DNA of 64,000 nucleotides from an uncultured Flavobacteriales bacterium (lineage in GTDB: Bacteria; Bacteroidota; Bacteroidia; Flavobacteriales_G; Salibacteraceae): positions 235,733 through 299,732 of the forward strand of contig CAJQLE010000005.1 in assembly GCA_905479105.1 (NCBI GenBank), read 5' to 3'. How positions within the stretch are numbered: position 1 is the first letter of the stretch; the number at the start of each line of letters is the position of its first letter. The position numbers and the translations under genes are program-made. Shown here in pieces: positions 15,521 through 25,801 of the stretch. The notes below the pieces were generated by a model. That model had not been told where the DNA came from. It did no database searches and saw only the letters and a list, made by a program, of their open reading frames with translations.

Positions 15521-18004
15521 ATGAGCGATAACAACCCAAATAATGACAATGAAGTCTTCGAAGCAAGTTCGAGGATAGAATTCGACTTAGGTCTCTTAAT
15601 CAATATTCTCAAACAATCTTGGATATGGATGATTTTGATTGTTGCATTATCAGGTGCTTCAGCCTATACCTATATTCACTATACAGCACCTGAATACGAA
15701 TCTTCTAGTATCATTCAAATCATCAGTGATAATCAGGCCAATAGATTACTGAATGTTGAAGATATTTATCAGTCTGAGGATATTTCGAAAGATATAGAAC
15801 TACTGAGATCAGAAGAGTTTTTTAAGCGCGTTGTTGAATCCTTAGACCTAGGCATTAGCTACTATACAGAAGGACAAATTCTTACCAATGAAAGATTTCG
15901 AAGCAGTCCTTTCGAGATTAATTTCAGCACTATAGACCCACTACTTCTGGATAAAAGAATTTACATAAACTTTGATTCGGAAGAAAATGGATCGATTATA
16001 TACTCTTTCAAAGGGGTTGAGCATAATGTGAAGTTTGCAGTTGGTGATACGATCGAGCTTGATCATTTAGTCTTTAGCGTGCAAGATCGATTCCTTGAAA
16101 AGTTTATAACATCATCAGAATTTGATGAGAACAATTATTTCTTCATAATCAATTCTGATTACGCGAATCTGCTGACTCTCACACCGAATTACCGCATTGA
16201 CCTTTTGAACGCTTCAGCAAAAACAATAAGAATAACAGTCACAGACTTTAATCCGTCAAAGGCCACTGAAATTGCCAACGCCATTGCCGAGGAATTCATG
16301 ATATATGATGCTGAAAGAAAAGTCCAAAGCGCGAAAAAGATCTTGACTTTCATCAATGATCAACTTGGTGAAGTTTATACCCGATTGAAAGATTCCGAGT
16401 CTTCTATTCGAGATTTTAAAAAAGAGAATAGACTTGCTGACAGGCAGGATATTGCCCAGACTTATATTGCACGTCTAAATGAATTAGAAACGGAAAAGTC
16501 CAAACTAGAGGTTCAGGTAAACTTACTCCTGGAGCTCAAGAAAAACATAGATAAAGAAAACACGGGTGTTGATATTAATCAGTTGATGCCGGTCTTGGCT
16601 GGAACAGAATTTGAGTCAAAAGTCGAGCAGCAAATTATTCAACTTCAGAACTTAGTGATGCGAAGGAATAATCAGTTGACCAGCGCAACAACCGAAAACC
16701 CTACCATTATTATTTATGACCAGCAGATCGAATCTCAAAAAACACTTATTCTAAGGAGCTTAGATGCGTTAGAAGGGAAGTTTAAACGAGGAGTTAGAAC
16801 CATCAACAATGCAGTAAAAGAAATAGAACAAAACTTCATTGACCTTCCTTCGAAAGAAATTGAATACGCCCGAATTGAAAGGGTTTACAACTCAAATGAA
16901 AAGTACTACACGCTGCTTCTCGAAAAGAAAACAGAATATGCGATTTCAGAAGCAGGATTTATTTCTGAAAACAGAGTTTTGCTTAGGGCCAGCACCTCCC
17001 GCATTCCCATAAGTCCTGTAAAACCAATAATTTACGCTTCATTTTTGGCTCTTGGATTAATAATATCCTTCCTATTATTAGGAATTAGATATATCCTAAA
17101 CAACGATATATCAGGCGTTCACGATCTGAGCAGGCTTATGAATCCGCGAATAAGCTTATTGGGTGTTGTTCCAAAATACAGTAAGAATATTCCATTATCT
17201 CAATTAATCATTGATAAGAATCCAAAATCAGTGATGGCGGAGGCTTTTAGGACGTTAAGGACAAACCTTGACTTTTTCCAAACGGATAATGAAAAAAAGA
17301 TCATCGCTGTTACCAGTACTATCAGTGGAGAGGGAAAAACCTTTGTCGCAATTAACTTAGGTGGAATCTTAGCCTTTTCTGATAAAAAGGTGATCATTTT
17401 GGATCTGGATATGAGAAAGCCTCGGATTCATAAAGGATTCAATAGTACCAATGAATATGGTATGAGCACCTATTTGAGTAATCGAGATAATCTAAAAGAC
17501 ATTATTAGGAAAAGTGAGTTAGACGGACTTCACTTTATTACAGCTGGACCCATTCCACCAAATCCAAGCGAACTGATCATTAGTGGGAACCTCACTAAAG
17601 GTCTTGACGAATTAAAAAAGATCTATGACATCATCATCATTGACAATCCACCTGTGGGTCTAGTTACTGATGGCATTGCCAGCTTGAAATTGGCTGATTA
17701 TCCTATTTACATCTTCAGAAATGAGTATTCTAAGAAGTCATTTATCGATAACATTAACCGGATTTTCATAGAAAATAAGATCACCAATCTGTCGGCTGTG
17801 CTTAATAGTGTGGTTTTAACCAGAGCCAGATACGGTTCTTATGGCAGAGGTTATGGCGCCAAATATGGTTACGGTTATGGATACGGATATGGTTACGGAT
17901 ATACGTCTGGCAATGGTTATTATTCGGAAGATAACGAGGAGGAGGAGCCTAAGTTGAATTTTCTTCGAAATTTGCGGTCAAAATTAAAAAATGACGATAA
18001 CTGA
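15521..18004 (+). CDS. Wzc-like polysaccharide co-polymerase and tyrosine autokinase
   Basis: An 827-residue protein. A Wzz domain is bounded by membrane helices near residues 33-53 and 500-525, with a long periplasmic coiled-coil between. The cytoplasmic BY-kinase has Walker A (ISGEGKTFVAINLGG, about 604-618), Walker A' (VIILDLDMRKPR, about 626) and Walker B (DIIIIDNPP, about 703). The tail holds a Tyr/Gly run, GYGYGYGYGYGY (17864-17902), followed by YYSEDNEEEE; this is the expected autophosphorylation cluster. It controls chain length and export with the Wza-like protein. Phosphorylation of this tail is inference from the family. Confidence 0.92.
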   Translation: MSDNNPNNDNEVFEASSRIEFDLGLLINILKQSWIWMILIVALSGASAYTYIHYTAPEYESSSIIQIISDNQANRLLNVEDIYQSEDISKDIELLRSEEFFKRVVESLDLGISYYTEGQILTNERFRSSPFEINFSTIDPLLLDKRIYINFDSEENGSIIYSFKGVEHNVKFAVGDTIELDHLVFSVQDRFLEKFITSSEFDENNYFFIINSDYANLLTLTPNYRIDLLNASAKTIRITVTDFNPSKATEIANAIAEEFMIYDAERKVQSAKKILTFINDQLGEVYTRLKDSESSIRDFKKENRLADRQDIAQTYIARLNELETEKSKLEVQVNLLLELKKNIDKENTGVDINQLMPVLAGTEFESKVEQQIIQLQNLVMRRNNQLTSATTENPTIIIYDQQIESQKTLILRSLDALEGKFKRGVRTINNAVKEIEQNFIDLPSKEIEYARIERVYNSNEKYYTLLLEKKTEYAISEAGFISENRVLLRASTSRIPISPVKPIIYASFLALGLIISFLLLGIRYILNNDISGVHDLSRLMNPRISLLGVVPKYSKNIPLSQLIIDKNPKSVMAEAFRTLRTNLDFFQTDNEKKIIAVTSTISGEGKTFVAINLGGILAFSDKKVIILDLDMRKPRIHKGFNSTNEYGMSTYLSNRDNLKDIIRKSELDGLHFITAGPIPPNPSELIISGNLTKGLDELKKIYDIIIIDNPPVGLVTDGIASLKLADYPIYIFRNEYSKKSFIDNINRIFIENKITNLSAVLNSVVLTRARYGSYGRGYGAKYGYGYGYGYGYGYTSGNGYYSEDNEEEEPKLNFLRNLRSKLKNDDN

Positions 18005-18533
18005 AACGCCCATTGATGGCCTGCTCATTTTCTCACCTATTGTGATAAAAGATAACCGCGGCTATTTCTTTGAAAACTTCAGGTCATCTTGGTTGGAAGA
18101 ACGCGGTATCAAAGCTCGATTCGTTCAAGACAACGAATCAAAAAGTGATAAAAATGTATTAAGAGGTCTTCACTTGCAAGCTCCTCCTTATGCCCAAGCT
18201 AAGCTGCTCAGAGTGGTCAGGGGATCTATTTATGATGTAGCAGTTGATTTGAGAAAAAACTCTTTAACATTTGGCCAGTACTACGGTATCGAACTTAATG
18301 AAGAAAACAAAACTATGCTATACATACCCGAAGGGTTTGGTCATGGTTTTTGTTGTTTAGAAGATCAAAGCATTGTCCAATATAAATGCTCCAATTACTA
18401 TAACAAAGCCTCAGAAATAGGCGTGGCTTGGAATGATCCAGAGATTCAGATCGAATGGCCAACCAAATCACCTTTAATCTCTGAAAAAGATGAGGTTCTG
18501 CCGAACTTATCCGACTTCATATCTCCTTTCTAG
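17991..18533 (+). CDS. rfbC: dTDP-4-dehydrorhamnose 3,5-epimerase
   Basis: A 180-residue cupin enzyme overlapping the end of the kinase gene by 14 bases. Hallmarks are FVQDNESKSDKNVLRGLHLQ with the active-site His, then AKLLRVVRGSIYDVAVDLR and LYIPEGFGHGFCCL. It performs the third step of dTDP-L-rhamnose synthesis, or epimerises a related dTDP-keto sugar. RfbA, RfbB and RfbD are not in the window, so they must be elsewhere if rhamnose is the product. A relative, such as an epimerase for other deoxysugars, is possible, but RfbC is the simplest reading. Confidence 0.88.
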   Translation: MTITETPIDGLLIFSPIVIKDNRGYFFENFRSSWLEERGIKARFVQDNESKSDKNVLRGLHLQAPPYAQAKLLRVVRGSIYDVAVDLRKNSLTFGQYYGIELNEENKTMLYIPEGFGHGFCCLEDQSIVQYKCSNYYNKASEIGVAWNDPEIQIEWPTKSPLISEKDEVLPNLSDFISPF

Positions 18534-18617
18534 AACCTCCTGTTCACAACTCTCATCATTCTATCCTTAAGTGAAGGAGAGCCTTATTACTTTAGTTCTT
18601 TAATTCATCAACTTAGG

Positions 18618-19709
18618 ATGTCAATTACTTCCCTCATTCTCGTATTTATACTTTTTGCTGGTTTAAGTGCCTTATTCAACTTTCTCTTTTTAAAATGGAC
18701 CAAAACTTTAGGCACAAAAAACTTAGCCCCTGCCGAAGAGTTAAGATGGAGCAGCTCCTATAAACCAGCTATAGGCGGAATCTCGTTTTACATCATTTTT
18801 CTCGTCAGCTATGTAGTATACCTATTCCTAAATAATCCTGAGTTCATGGCCAAAGAGGAGTTAACCCACCTTGGTGTATTGATAGTCGTGACTCTTGGTT
18901 TTTTTACGGGCTTAGCAGATGACGCCTTTAATACAGTGCCTTGGTTGAAATTGAGTGCGCAAATTGCTTGTGGAATAATAATGTTGCTCTTTGACGTAAG
19001 AATTGAGTTTTTTGAAAATATTTACCTCGATTCCTTTCTAACTATTTTTTGGACAGTAGCTGTTATGAACAGTATCAACATGCTTGACAATATGGATGGA
19101 ATAACCACAATCGTAAGTATATTCATCCTTTTGGCAGCAGCCATAGGAAGCGGATTAAATTTAAGCAGCAATTTTTTCTACACATTTATTTGTGGCGGGA
19201 CAGTGTCTGCTCTTGCAGGTTTCCTTCTGTTTAATTGGCACCCTTCTAAAATTTTCATGGGAGACACAGGAAGTCAAATGATAGGCGCTTTACTAGCGGC
19301 AATAGGCATCATTTTCTTCTGGAATAACGAGCTCATTGACACCCAACACACCTGGTATTCAAAGCTTGCTTTAGTTATAACTGCCTTTGTAATTCCAATT
19401 GCAGATTCATTAACAGTGACCATCAATCGAATGAGACGCGGTCAATCTCCATTTGTGGGAGGTAAAGACCATACAACGCATCACTTATCATATGCTGGAT
19501 TAAGCGATCGGCAGGTAGCATTGGTAATGATTTCAATTTCTACTCTTTCACTCACATTAATTACGTGGCTTTACAATGTTGAGGATGAAACAAAAACTTG
19601 GCTTTACTCTGTTCTTTTAATTTACTCTTCTATTGTAATTGCATTCCTCTACAGTTCTACTCTCTGGATAAAATCCAAAACAGTTTTTGAATCAAAATAT
19701 TCGAAATAA
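18618..19709 (+). CDS. WecA/MraY-family undecaprenyl-phosphate sugar-1-phosphate transferase
   Basis: A 363-residue polytopic membrane enzyme with about ten helices. The catalytic signature NMLDNMDGITT and the cytosolic loop FMGDTGSQMIGALLAAIG are clear, and GLADDAFNTVPWLKL is the earlier Asp-rich motif. It should transfer a HexNAc-1-phosphate to undecaprenyl phosphate, the first step of O-antigen, capsule or enterobacterial-antigen-like glycan assembly. MraY itself is unlikely, because no murein genes surround it and a polysaccharide cluster does. The following transglycosylase starts three bases after the stop. Confidence 0.87.
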   Translation: MSITSLILVFILFAGLSALFNFLFLKWTKTLGTKNLAPAEELRWSSSYKPAIGGISFYIIFLVSYVVYLFLNNPEFMAKEELTHLGVLIVVTLGFFTGLADDAFNTVPWLKLSAQIACGIIMLLFDVRIEFFENIYLDSFLTIFWTVAVMNSINMLDNMDGITTIVSIFILLAAAIGSGLNLSSNFFYTFICGGTVSALAGFLLFNWHPSKIFMGDTGSQMIGALLAAIGIIFFWNNELIDTQHTWYSKLALVITAFVIPIADSLTVTINRMRRGQSPFVGGKDHTTHHLSYAGLSDRQVALVMISISTLSLTLITWLYNVEDETKTWLYSVLLIYSSIVIAFLYSSTLWIKSKTVFESKYSK

Positions 19710-19712
19710 ACT

Positions 19713-20738
19713 ATGAAATCTCAATTAAAGACCTTCTACTTTTCATCCATAATATTCGTTTCATCACTATTGATTATTAATCTATTTACAGCCTCGACAT
19801 TCGAGGGGAAAGAGAAAGAACAGTTTGAATCTAATTTCCACAATAACTACAAAATTTTTGCACTTAATCTGCCTATTGAGCTGGATTTCGCGAATGAAAA
19901 TGTGCCATTAAAACTCATTGATGTCAAAGAAAAAATGGATCGTGAATTGCTGGTTAATACTTATTGGCAATCCCAAACACTGCTGCTTCTAAAAAGAAGT
20001 AACCGCTACTTCCCCGTCATTGAAAAGATTTTGAAGGAAGAAGAAGTCCCTGAAGATTTTAAATTTTTGGCGTTGATGGAAAGCGGTCTAACCAATGTGG
20101 TCTCTCCGGCTGGAGCTACTGGATTTTGGCAATTGATGAAAGATGCTGCTAAAGAGCGCGAATTGGAAGTTAATTCAATCATCGATGAGCGCTATCACCT
20201 AGAGAAATCTACAAGGGCAGCTTGTGCCTACTTGAAAGAGGCAAAAGAAAAATTTGGCTTATGGACACTCGCTGCTGCATCATATAACATGGGAATGACC
20301 GGTCTATCAAATCAACTAGAAAGACAAAAAGCAACCAACTATTACGACTTAGTCCTCAATGAGGAAACTTCGAGATACATCTTCAGAATTCTGGCTGCAA
20401 AACTCATTTTATCAAATCCAAAAGACTACGGATTCATCTATCGAGACGAAGATTTATACGGTCCTTTGCGATTCAAAGAATTTGAAGTAGACACCACGAT
20501 AAATAACTTGGCTGATTTTGCATTCGAAAACGGCATCAATTACAAAACATTAAAATACCTCAACCCCTGGTTAAGAGATGGTTACTTACCAAACTCTTCA
20601 GGAAAAAACTACATCATTCAAATTCCCACTGAACCTCTTTCTGCTGCATTGGTTAATGACAAGGCGCAAGTTGCTAATTTCGCGCGCTCAAGTAAGGAAG
20701 GTATAAATGAAAGCGGACAAGGAAATACAAGTGAGTGA
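19713..20738 (+). CDS. MltD-like lytic transglycosylase
   Basis: A 341-residue protein with an N-terminal membrane segment or uncleaved signal (residues 9-27). The SLT domain shows FLALMESGLTNVVSPAGATG with catalytic E123, then FWQLMKDAA and LAAASYNMGMTG. The C-terminal portion (LADFAFENGINYKTLKYLNP) is LysM-like and would bind peptidoglycan. The enzyme cuts glycan strands to 1,6-anhydro products in the periplasm. It sits at the end of the polysaccharide cluster and overlaps uvrA by 32 bases, so expression of the two may be linked. Confidence 0.88.
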   Translation: MKSQLKTFYFSSIIFVSSLLIINLFTASTFEGKEKEQFESNFHNNYKIFALNLPIELDFANENVPLKLIDVKEKMDRELLVNTYWQSQTLLLLKRSNRYFPVIEKILKEEEVPEDFKFLALMESGLTNVVSPAGATGFWQLMKDAAKERELEVNSIIDERYHLEKSTRAACAYLKEAKEKFGLWTLAAASYNMGMTGLSNQLERQKATNYYDLVLNEETSRYIFRILAAKLILSNPKDYGFIYRDEDLYGPLRFKEFEVDTTINNLADFAFENGINYKTLKYLNPWLRDGYLPNSSGKNYIIQIPTEPLSAALVNDKAQVANFARSSKEGINESGQGNTSE

Positions 20739-23568
20739 TGAACAAATAGAGATTATTGGTGCCCGCGAACACAATCTCAAAGATCTTGACATCAACATAC
20801 CAAGAAATCAACTTGTAGTAATTACCGGACTCAGTGGTAGTGGTAAATCCTCGCTTGCTTTTGACACAATTTACGCGGAAGGACAACGCAGATATATCGA
20901 AACTTTCTCTTCTTACGCTCGACAATTCATTGGAGGATTAGAAAGGCCAGATGTTGACAAGATAAACGGTTTGAGTCCCGTAATTTCCATCGAGCAGAAG
21001 ACCGTCAACAAAAACCCTCGATCTACGGTTGGCACAATTACAGAAATCTATGATTTCATGCGTTTACTTTATGCAAGGGGATCAGATGCATTCAGCTATG
21101 TGACCGGTGAGCGAATGGTTCGATATTCTGATCAACAGATTATCGATCTGATATCAGAATCATACCTAGGAAAGGAAATCACCCTTCTATCTCCATTGAT
21201 CAAGGGACGAAAAGGGCATTATCGAGAGCTTTTTGAACAAGTTGCACGTAAAGGCTTTTTGCGGGTGCGAGTTGATGGCAGCGTTGAGAAAATAAAACAC
21301 CGCATGCAGGTGGATCGCTATAAGGTGCATGATATAGAGTTGGTAGTGGACAGGATCAGCATCGATAATGGCAATCTAAACAGATTAAAGCAATCTATCC
21401 TAACAGCATTAAAAGAAGGCAAAGGACAATTGATGCTTCTTGAGGCTGATGAAAAGACCATCAGATATTTTAGCCGTTCATTGATGTGCCCGACAAGCGG
21501 AATCTCCTATGATGAGCCAGCACCGAACATTTTTTCATTCAACAGTCCTTATGGGGCGTGTCCAAAATGCAACGGCCTAGGTGAAGTAAGGCAAATTGAC
21601 GTCACCAAAATCATTCCAGATGCGTCCCTCTCCATTAAAAGAGGTGGACTTGCTCCACTAGGCGAATACAAAAAGAATTGGGTGTTCCAGCAAATAGAGT
21701 TGTTGGGTGAGAAGTACGACTTCAAGCTTAGCACACCTCTAAAAGATATACCCAATGAAGTCATTGACGTCATTCTTTATGGCACCAACGAGCAGCTTGA
21801 GATTAAAAGCGATGCCCTTGGAATAACCAAGTCCTACCAGATTAAATTTGACGGTGTTGCCAATATATTGATGGATCAATTTGAAGACGGAGCTTCTTCA
21901 AACTATCAAAAGTGGGCCTCTGCTTTCATGAATAAAGTAGAATGCGGAGATTGTCATGGAACAAGACTGAAAAAAGAATCACTAAATTTTAAGATTGACG
22001 GAAAAAATATAGCCGAGTTAGCAGCCTTAGAACTAAAAGAACTCAAGGAATGGTTTGATAACATCGAGACCCGATTAAGTGAAAAGCAAAATATAATTGC
22101 TGAGGATGTTTTAAAGGAAATCAGAGGTCGCATTCAATTTCTCTTAGATGTTGGGATAGAGTACCTAACATTAAATCGCTCTGCCAGAACTCTTAGTGGT
22201 GGAGAAGCACAGCGCATCAGACTGGCGACTCAAATTGGATCTCAGCTTGTAGGTGTTCTTTACATCCTAGATGAACCCAGTATCGGGCTTCACCAAAGAG
22301 ATAATAATCGATTAATTACAGCTCTTAAAGAGCTAAGAGACAATGGTAATAGCGTCATTGTAGTTGAGCACGATAAAGATATGATGTTGGCATCTGACTA
22401 TGTCATTGATATTGGTCCTAGAGCTGGTATACATGGTGGTGAAATTGTAGCACAAGGCACACCAGACGAAATCTTGAAATCAGGGTCGATGACTTCAAAG
22501 TTTCTGACAGGCGAAGAAGAAATTACTCTTCCAGAGAAACGAAGAAAGGGAAATGGTAAAACCCTCTCTATCAAAGGTGCTCATGGTCATAACCTGCAGA
22601 ATATTGATGTTGACTTTCCTTTGGGAAAATTCATTTGTGTAACCGGAGTTTCTGGCAGCGGAAAATCGAGCCTTATCAACGGGACTATCTTCCCGATCTT
22701 GACAAGCCATTTTAATGGAAGTACGAAAATTCCATTGCCTTATAAAAGTATTAACGGCTTAAAACATCTCGATAAGGTTATTGAAATAGATCAATCACCC
22801 ATTGGAAGAACACCACGCTCCAACCCAGCTACTTATACAAACGTTTTTACGGACATCCGTCAATTATTTACCGAACTTCCAGAGTCGAAAATCCGAGGAT
22901 ATAAGCCAGGCCGCTTTTCATTTAACGTAAAAGGTGGAAGATGCGAGACATGCCAAGGAGGCGGTGTGAAAACCATAGAAATGAATTTCTTACCAGACGT
23001 GTACGTTCAATGCGAAACTTGCAATGGAAGAAGATACAATCGCGAAACACTTGAAGTAAGGTATCGTGGAAAGTCAATCAGCGATGTGCTTGACATGACC
23101 GTAAACGAAGCTGTTGAATTCTTCGAACACATGCCATCCATTTTTGTAAAAATCAAAACTTTACAAGAAGTTGGTCTTGGATATATAAGACTAGGACAAA
23201 GTTCTATTACCCTTTCAGGAGGGGAAGCCCAACGCGTTAAACTTGCTACTGAATTATCAAGAAAAAGCACAGGAAATACTTTCTACATTCTTGATGAGCC
23301 AACCACAGGTCTTCACTTTGAAGATATTAGAATGCTCTTGGATGTATTGAATGCTTTGGTTGAGCAGGGAAACACGGTGTTGGTGATTGAACACAACCTA
23401 GATATGATCAAGGTGGCTGATCATGTGATTGACATTGGCCCCGAAGGAGGCAGAAAAGGTGGACAGCTCATCGCGAAAGGCACTCCGGAAGAGATCGCGA
23501 AAATGGAACACAGTTTCACTGGAGTTTACCTTAAAAAGGAATTGGACTGGCACTACTCTAGGGTTTAA
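20707..23568 (+). CDS. uvrA: Excinuclease ABC subunit A
   Basis: A 953-residue protein of normal length. Two ABC ATPase halves are present: Walker A GLSGSGKSSLAFDT and GVSGSGKSSLING, each with an LSGGEAQR signature. Zinc modules are visible as CPKCNGLG with CGDCHGTR, and CETCQGGG with CETCNGRR. UvrA finds bulky DNA lesions and hands them to UvrB. The start at 20707 overlaps the upstream gene; a GTG at 20731 just before DEQIEIIGAREHNLK would be an alternative. uvrB lies 2.5 kb downstream on the same strand. Confidence 0.96.
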   Translation: MKADKEIQVSDEQIEIIGAREHNLKDLDINIPRNQLVVITGLSGSGKSSLAFDTIYAEGQRRYIETFSSYARQFIGGLERPDVDKINGLSPVISIEQKTVNKNPRSTVGTITEIYDFMRLLYARGSDAFSYVTGERMVRYSDQQIIDLISESYLGKEITLLSPLIKGRKGHYRELFEQVARKGFLRVRVDGSVEKIKHRMQVDRYKVHDIELVVDRISIDNGNLNRLKQSILTALKEGKGQLMLLEADEKTIRYFSRSLMCPTSGISYDEPAPNIFSFNSPYGACPKCNGLGEVRQIDVTKIIPDASLSIKRGGLAPLGEYKKNWVFQQIELLGEKYDFKLSTPLKDIPNEVIDVILYGTNEQLEIKSDALGITKSYQIKFDGVANILMDQFEDGASSNYQKWASAFMNKVECGDCHGTRLKKESLNFKIDGKNIAELAALELKELKEWFDNIETRLSEKQNIIAEDVLKEIRGRIQFLLDVGIEYLTLNRSARTLSGGEAQRIRLATQIGSQLVGVLYILDEPSIGLHQRDNNRLITALKELRDNGNSVIVVEHDKDMMLASDYVIDIGPRAGIHGGEIVAQGTPDEILKSGSMTSKFLTGEEEITLPEKRRKGNGKTLSIKGAHGHNLQNIDVDFPLGKFICVTGVSGSGKSSLINGTIFPILTSHFNGSTKIPLPYKSINGLKHLDKVIEIDQSPIGRTPRSNPATYTNVFTDIRQLFTELPESKIRGYKPGRFSFNVKGGRCETCQGGGVKTIEMNFLPDVYVQCETCNGRRYNRETLEVRYRGKSISDVLDMTVNEAVEFFEHMPSIFVKIKTLQEVGLGYIRLGQSSITLSGGEAQRVKLATELSRKSTGNTFYILDEPTTGLHFEDIRMLLDVLNALVEQGNTVLVIEHNLDMIKVADHVIDIGPEGGRKGGQLIAKGTPEEIAKMEHSFTGVYLKKELDWHYSRV

Positions 23569-24344
23569 TCTAGAACAAACCCCACTCCTATCGATAACGA
23601 AATAGTCTCAAACGACTGAGTAACCTCTTCAAGTTCAATAAACCGAGTGGCATAAACATTCTCCACTTCAAAAGTGCTTTGCATTCGTTGGTAATCCGAT
23701 TGAGCAAAAACATCAAGGAATTCATTCACATGCCAGCGCGCCTTGATTCCAAACCCCCACATAAAATCATTGATCACCATTTCATTTTGACGCCATGAAT
23801 AAACGAAGAAGCCTGTTGCTTTTTCATATCCTTCCATTAAGATTTCTGGACGAGATACCCTTCCCAATCCGCCTGCTAATCGTATATCAAAATCAAATGC
23901 CTTGTATGGCACATTGACAACAAAATTTGCCATCGCAGCATGCACCACCCAATCGGATGATGCCTCAGCGACAAATTCAATACCATTGAATTGTTCTTCA
24001 TATCCAGATGCCATTTCACCAAATTCAGAGGTAAATTGGGACCGACTCCAATTGAGACCCAATCCAAAATTCTTGTTCAATTTTTGATGGAAATTGATAA
24101 CATTGATCACTAGTCCATTATTCGCATAACCCGAAAAATAATTGCGAAAATCTTTACTTCTAAACTCCCCAAGAGGAAAGGCAATACCGACCGAGGAACC
24201 AATAAAAGCATCTCTATACGCAGGGTCAATAATTGTTGAACCAGACCCTTGTTGTTCTCTTGGAATGCTGAAATCTTGTGCATCGACCCTATTTATAAAA
24301 GTCAGTGAGGAAACTAAAAAGAAGAAGAACTTGGTCGTTTTCAT
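23565..24344 (-). CDS. Predicted outer-membrane beta-barrel protein
   Basis: About 259 residues from the ATG at 24344, which starts the signal peptide (MKTTKFFFFLVSSLTFI); the frame extends to 24365 but that adds only seven residues. The body has repeated amphipathic strands: SVGIAFPLGEFRSKDF, FDIRLAGGLGRVSRP, WGFGIKARWHVNEFLDVFAQ. The last residues, ISLSIGVGFVLD, are a typical barrel closing strand. Family and function are not recognised. Its end overlaps uvrA by four bases in the convergent direction, and no terminator is seen between them. Confidence 0.65.
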   Translation of the reverse strand: MKTTKFFFFLVSSLTFINRVDAQDFSIPREQQGSGSTIIDPAYRDAFIGSSVGIAFPLGEFRSKDFRNYFSGYANNGLVINVINFHQKLNKNFGLGLNWSRSQFTSEFGEMASGYEEQFNGIEFVAEASSDWVVHAAMANFVVNVPYKAFDFDIRLAGGLGRVSRPEILMEGYEKATGFFVYSWRQNEMVINDFMWGFGIKARWHVNEFLDVFAQSDYQRMQSTFEVENVYATRFIELEEVTQSFETISLSIGVGFVLD

Positions 24345-24544
24345 TCGTGACTTCAAGCTTAGCAAAAATCAACGCTTAATTTGAAGGCTGCTTTTAAAAA
24401 GCATTAACGAGTCATTGTGGCTTAAAACCTGTTTACAAACAGCTCAAAACCCGGTAAAAATGAGCCAATTATAAACTGTCATCTTCGATCTATAATGATA
24501 GCTTAGCAGTCACAAAGAATCAGACTATAAAACACAAATCACAC

Positions 24545-25801
24545 ATGGATAAGAAAAATTTTAAGCCTGAGAGCTTAATGATGTCTTACGGCTATAAGCC
24601 TGAGTTATCTGAAGGAGCTATCAAGTGTCCGATATTTCAAACATCAACCTTCGTTTTCAAGACCGCAGAAGAAGGAAAATCATTCTTCGAAGTAGCGTAC
24701 GGACTAAGAGAAAAAGGACCTACGGAGGAGATGGGCCTGATATACAGCCGTCTAAACAACCCTGACCTAGAAATCCTAGAAAATCGTCTTTCACTATGGG
24801 ATAAAGCTGAAGATTGTGCTGTATTTGAAAGTGGAATGTCCGCCATTTCTACCGTAATGATGGAGTTTCTGAATCCTGGCGACTATATCCTTTACAGTAA
24901 TCCAACATACGGTGGAACGTACCATTTCGTGAAGGCTGTTTTAAGCCGGTTTGGAATCAATGCATTGGCATTTCATGCCTTTGAAACAGAAGAGAACATC
25001 AAGAAACTAATTGAAGAAAAAGGAATTGGTGATAAACTCAAGATGATTTACATCGAAACTCCAGCAAACCCTACCAATGCATTAGTAGACATTGAAGCGT
25101 GTAAGAGAATCGCTGATCAATACAGCACAGATGAGAAGAAAGTTTACCTGACCGTTGACAACACCTACATGGGTCCTCTTTGGTCGCATCCTTTGGCCCA
25201 TGGCGCTGACCTAGTGGTTTATTCTGCCACTAAATATATCGGTGGTCATAGTGACGTAATCGCAGGGGCTGTCTTGGGAAATCAAGAGGTCATAACAAGG
25301 GTCAAAACTTTAAGGACTTTCCTCGGAAACATGGCTGGTCCTTGGACAGGATGGCTATTGATGAGAAGTCTAGAAACGCTTAAAGTTCGAATGACTGAAC
25401 AAGCAATTAATGCATCAAAAGTTGCGGAATTCTTGCGGGATCATCCGAAAGTAGGGAAAGTCCATTATTTAGGATTTGCCAACGAAAAAGAAGACCCAAG
25501 AAACTATGGCATTTACAAAAGACAGTATTCTTCAGCTGGTGCCATGATTTCGTTTGACATTGTGGGTGGTGAAAAAGAGGCTTTTAGATTCCTAAATGCT
25601 TTAGAACTGATGCATTTAGCGGTGAGTTTGGGAAGTACGGAGAGTTTGGTAGAACATCCTGCAACAATGACTCATTCTGACTTCACGCCAGAGGATAAAG
25701 CGCTCTATGGAATCAATGATAGTCTCGTACGTCTGTCAGTAGGAGTCGAAAACTATGAAGACTTGATCTCCGATATTAGTCAAGCGCTCGATAAGGTCTA
25801 A
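24545..25801 (+). CDS. Cystathionine gamma-synthase family PLP enzyme
   Basis: A 418-residue fold-type I PLP enzyme. The cofactor lysine is K230 in VVYSATKYIGGHSD; SRLNNPDLEILENRLSLWD and ETPANPTNAL are further family motifs. The position equivalent to the reactive cysteine of methionine gamma-lyase is not a cysteine here (NPTYGGTYHF), which disfavours that activity. It could be cystathionine gamma-synthase, cystathionine gamma-lyase or a homoserine sulfhydrylase; sequence alone does not settle this. No SAM riboswitch-like fold is obvious in the 179 bases upstream. It is convergent with the small gene at 25798. Confidence 0.85.
   Translation: MDKKNFKPESLMMSYGYKPELSEGAIKCPIFQTSTFVFKTAEEGKSFFEVAYGLREKGPTEEMGLIYSRLNNPDLEILENRLSLWDKAEDCAVFESGMSAISTVMMEFLNPGDYILYSNPTYGGTYHFVKAVLSRFGINALAFHAFETEENIKKLIEEKGIGDKLKMIYIETPANPTNALVDIEACKRIADQYSTDEKKVYLTVDNTYMGPLWSHPLAHGADLVVYSATKYIGGHSDVIAGAVLGNQEVITRVKTLRTFLGNMAGPWTGWLLMRSLETLKVRMTEQAINASKVAEFLRDHPKVGKVHYLGFANEKEDPRNYGIYKRQYSSAGAMISFDIVGGEKEAFRFLNALELMHLAVSLGSTESLVEHPATMTHSDFTPEDKALYGINDSLVRLSVGVENYEDLISDISQALDKV

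Noticed and set aside
17864..17902. Short-period repeat as a possible CRISPR or minisatellite
   Set aside because: It is in-frame Tyr-Gly coding sequence of the Wzc-like kinase; there are no spacers.
11550..19709. Polysaccharide cluster as recently transferred DNA
   Set aside because: No mobile genes, direct repeats or tRNA boundary flank it, and base composition by eye resembles the rest of the window.
24366..24544. SAM riboswitch before the trans-sulfuration gene
   Set aside because: I could not find a consistent multi-stem fold or a conserved SAM-binding core in these 179 bases.
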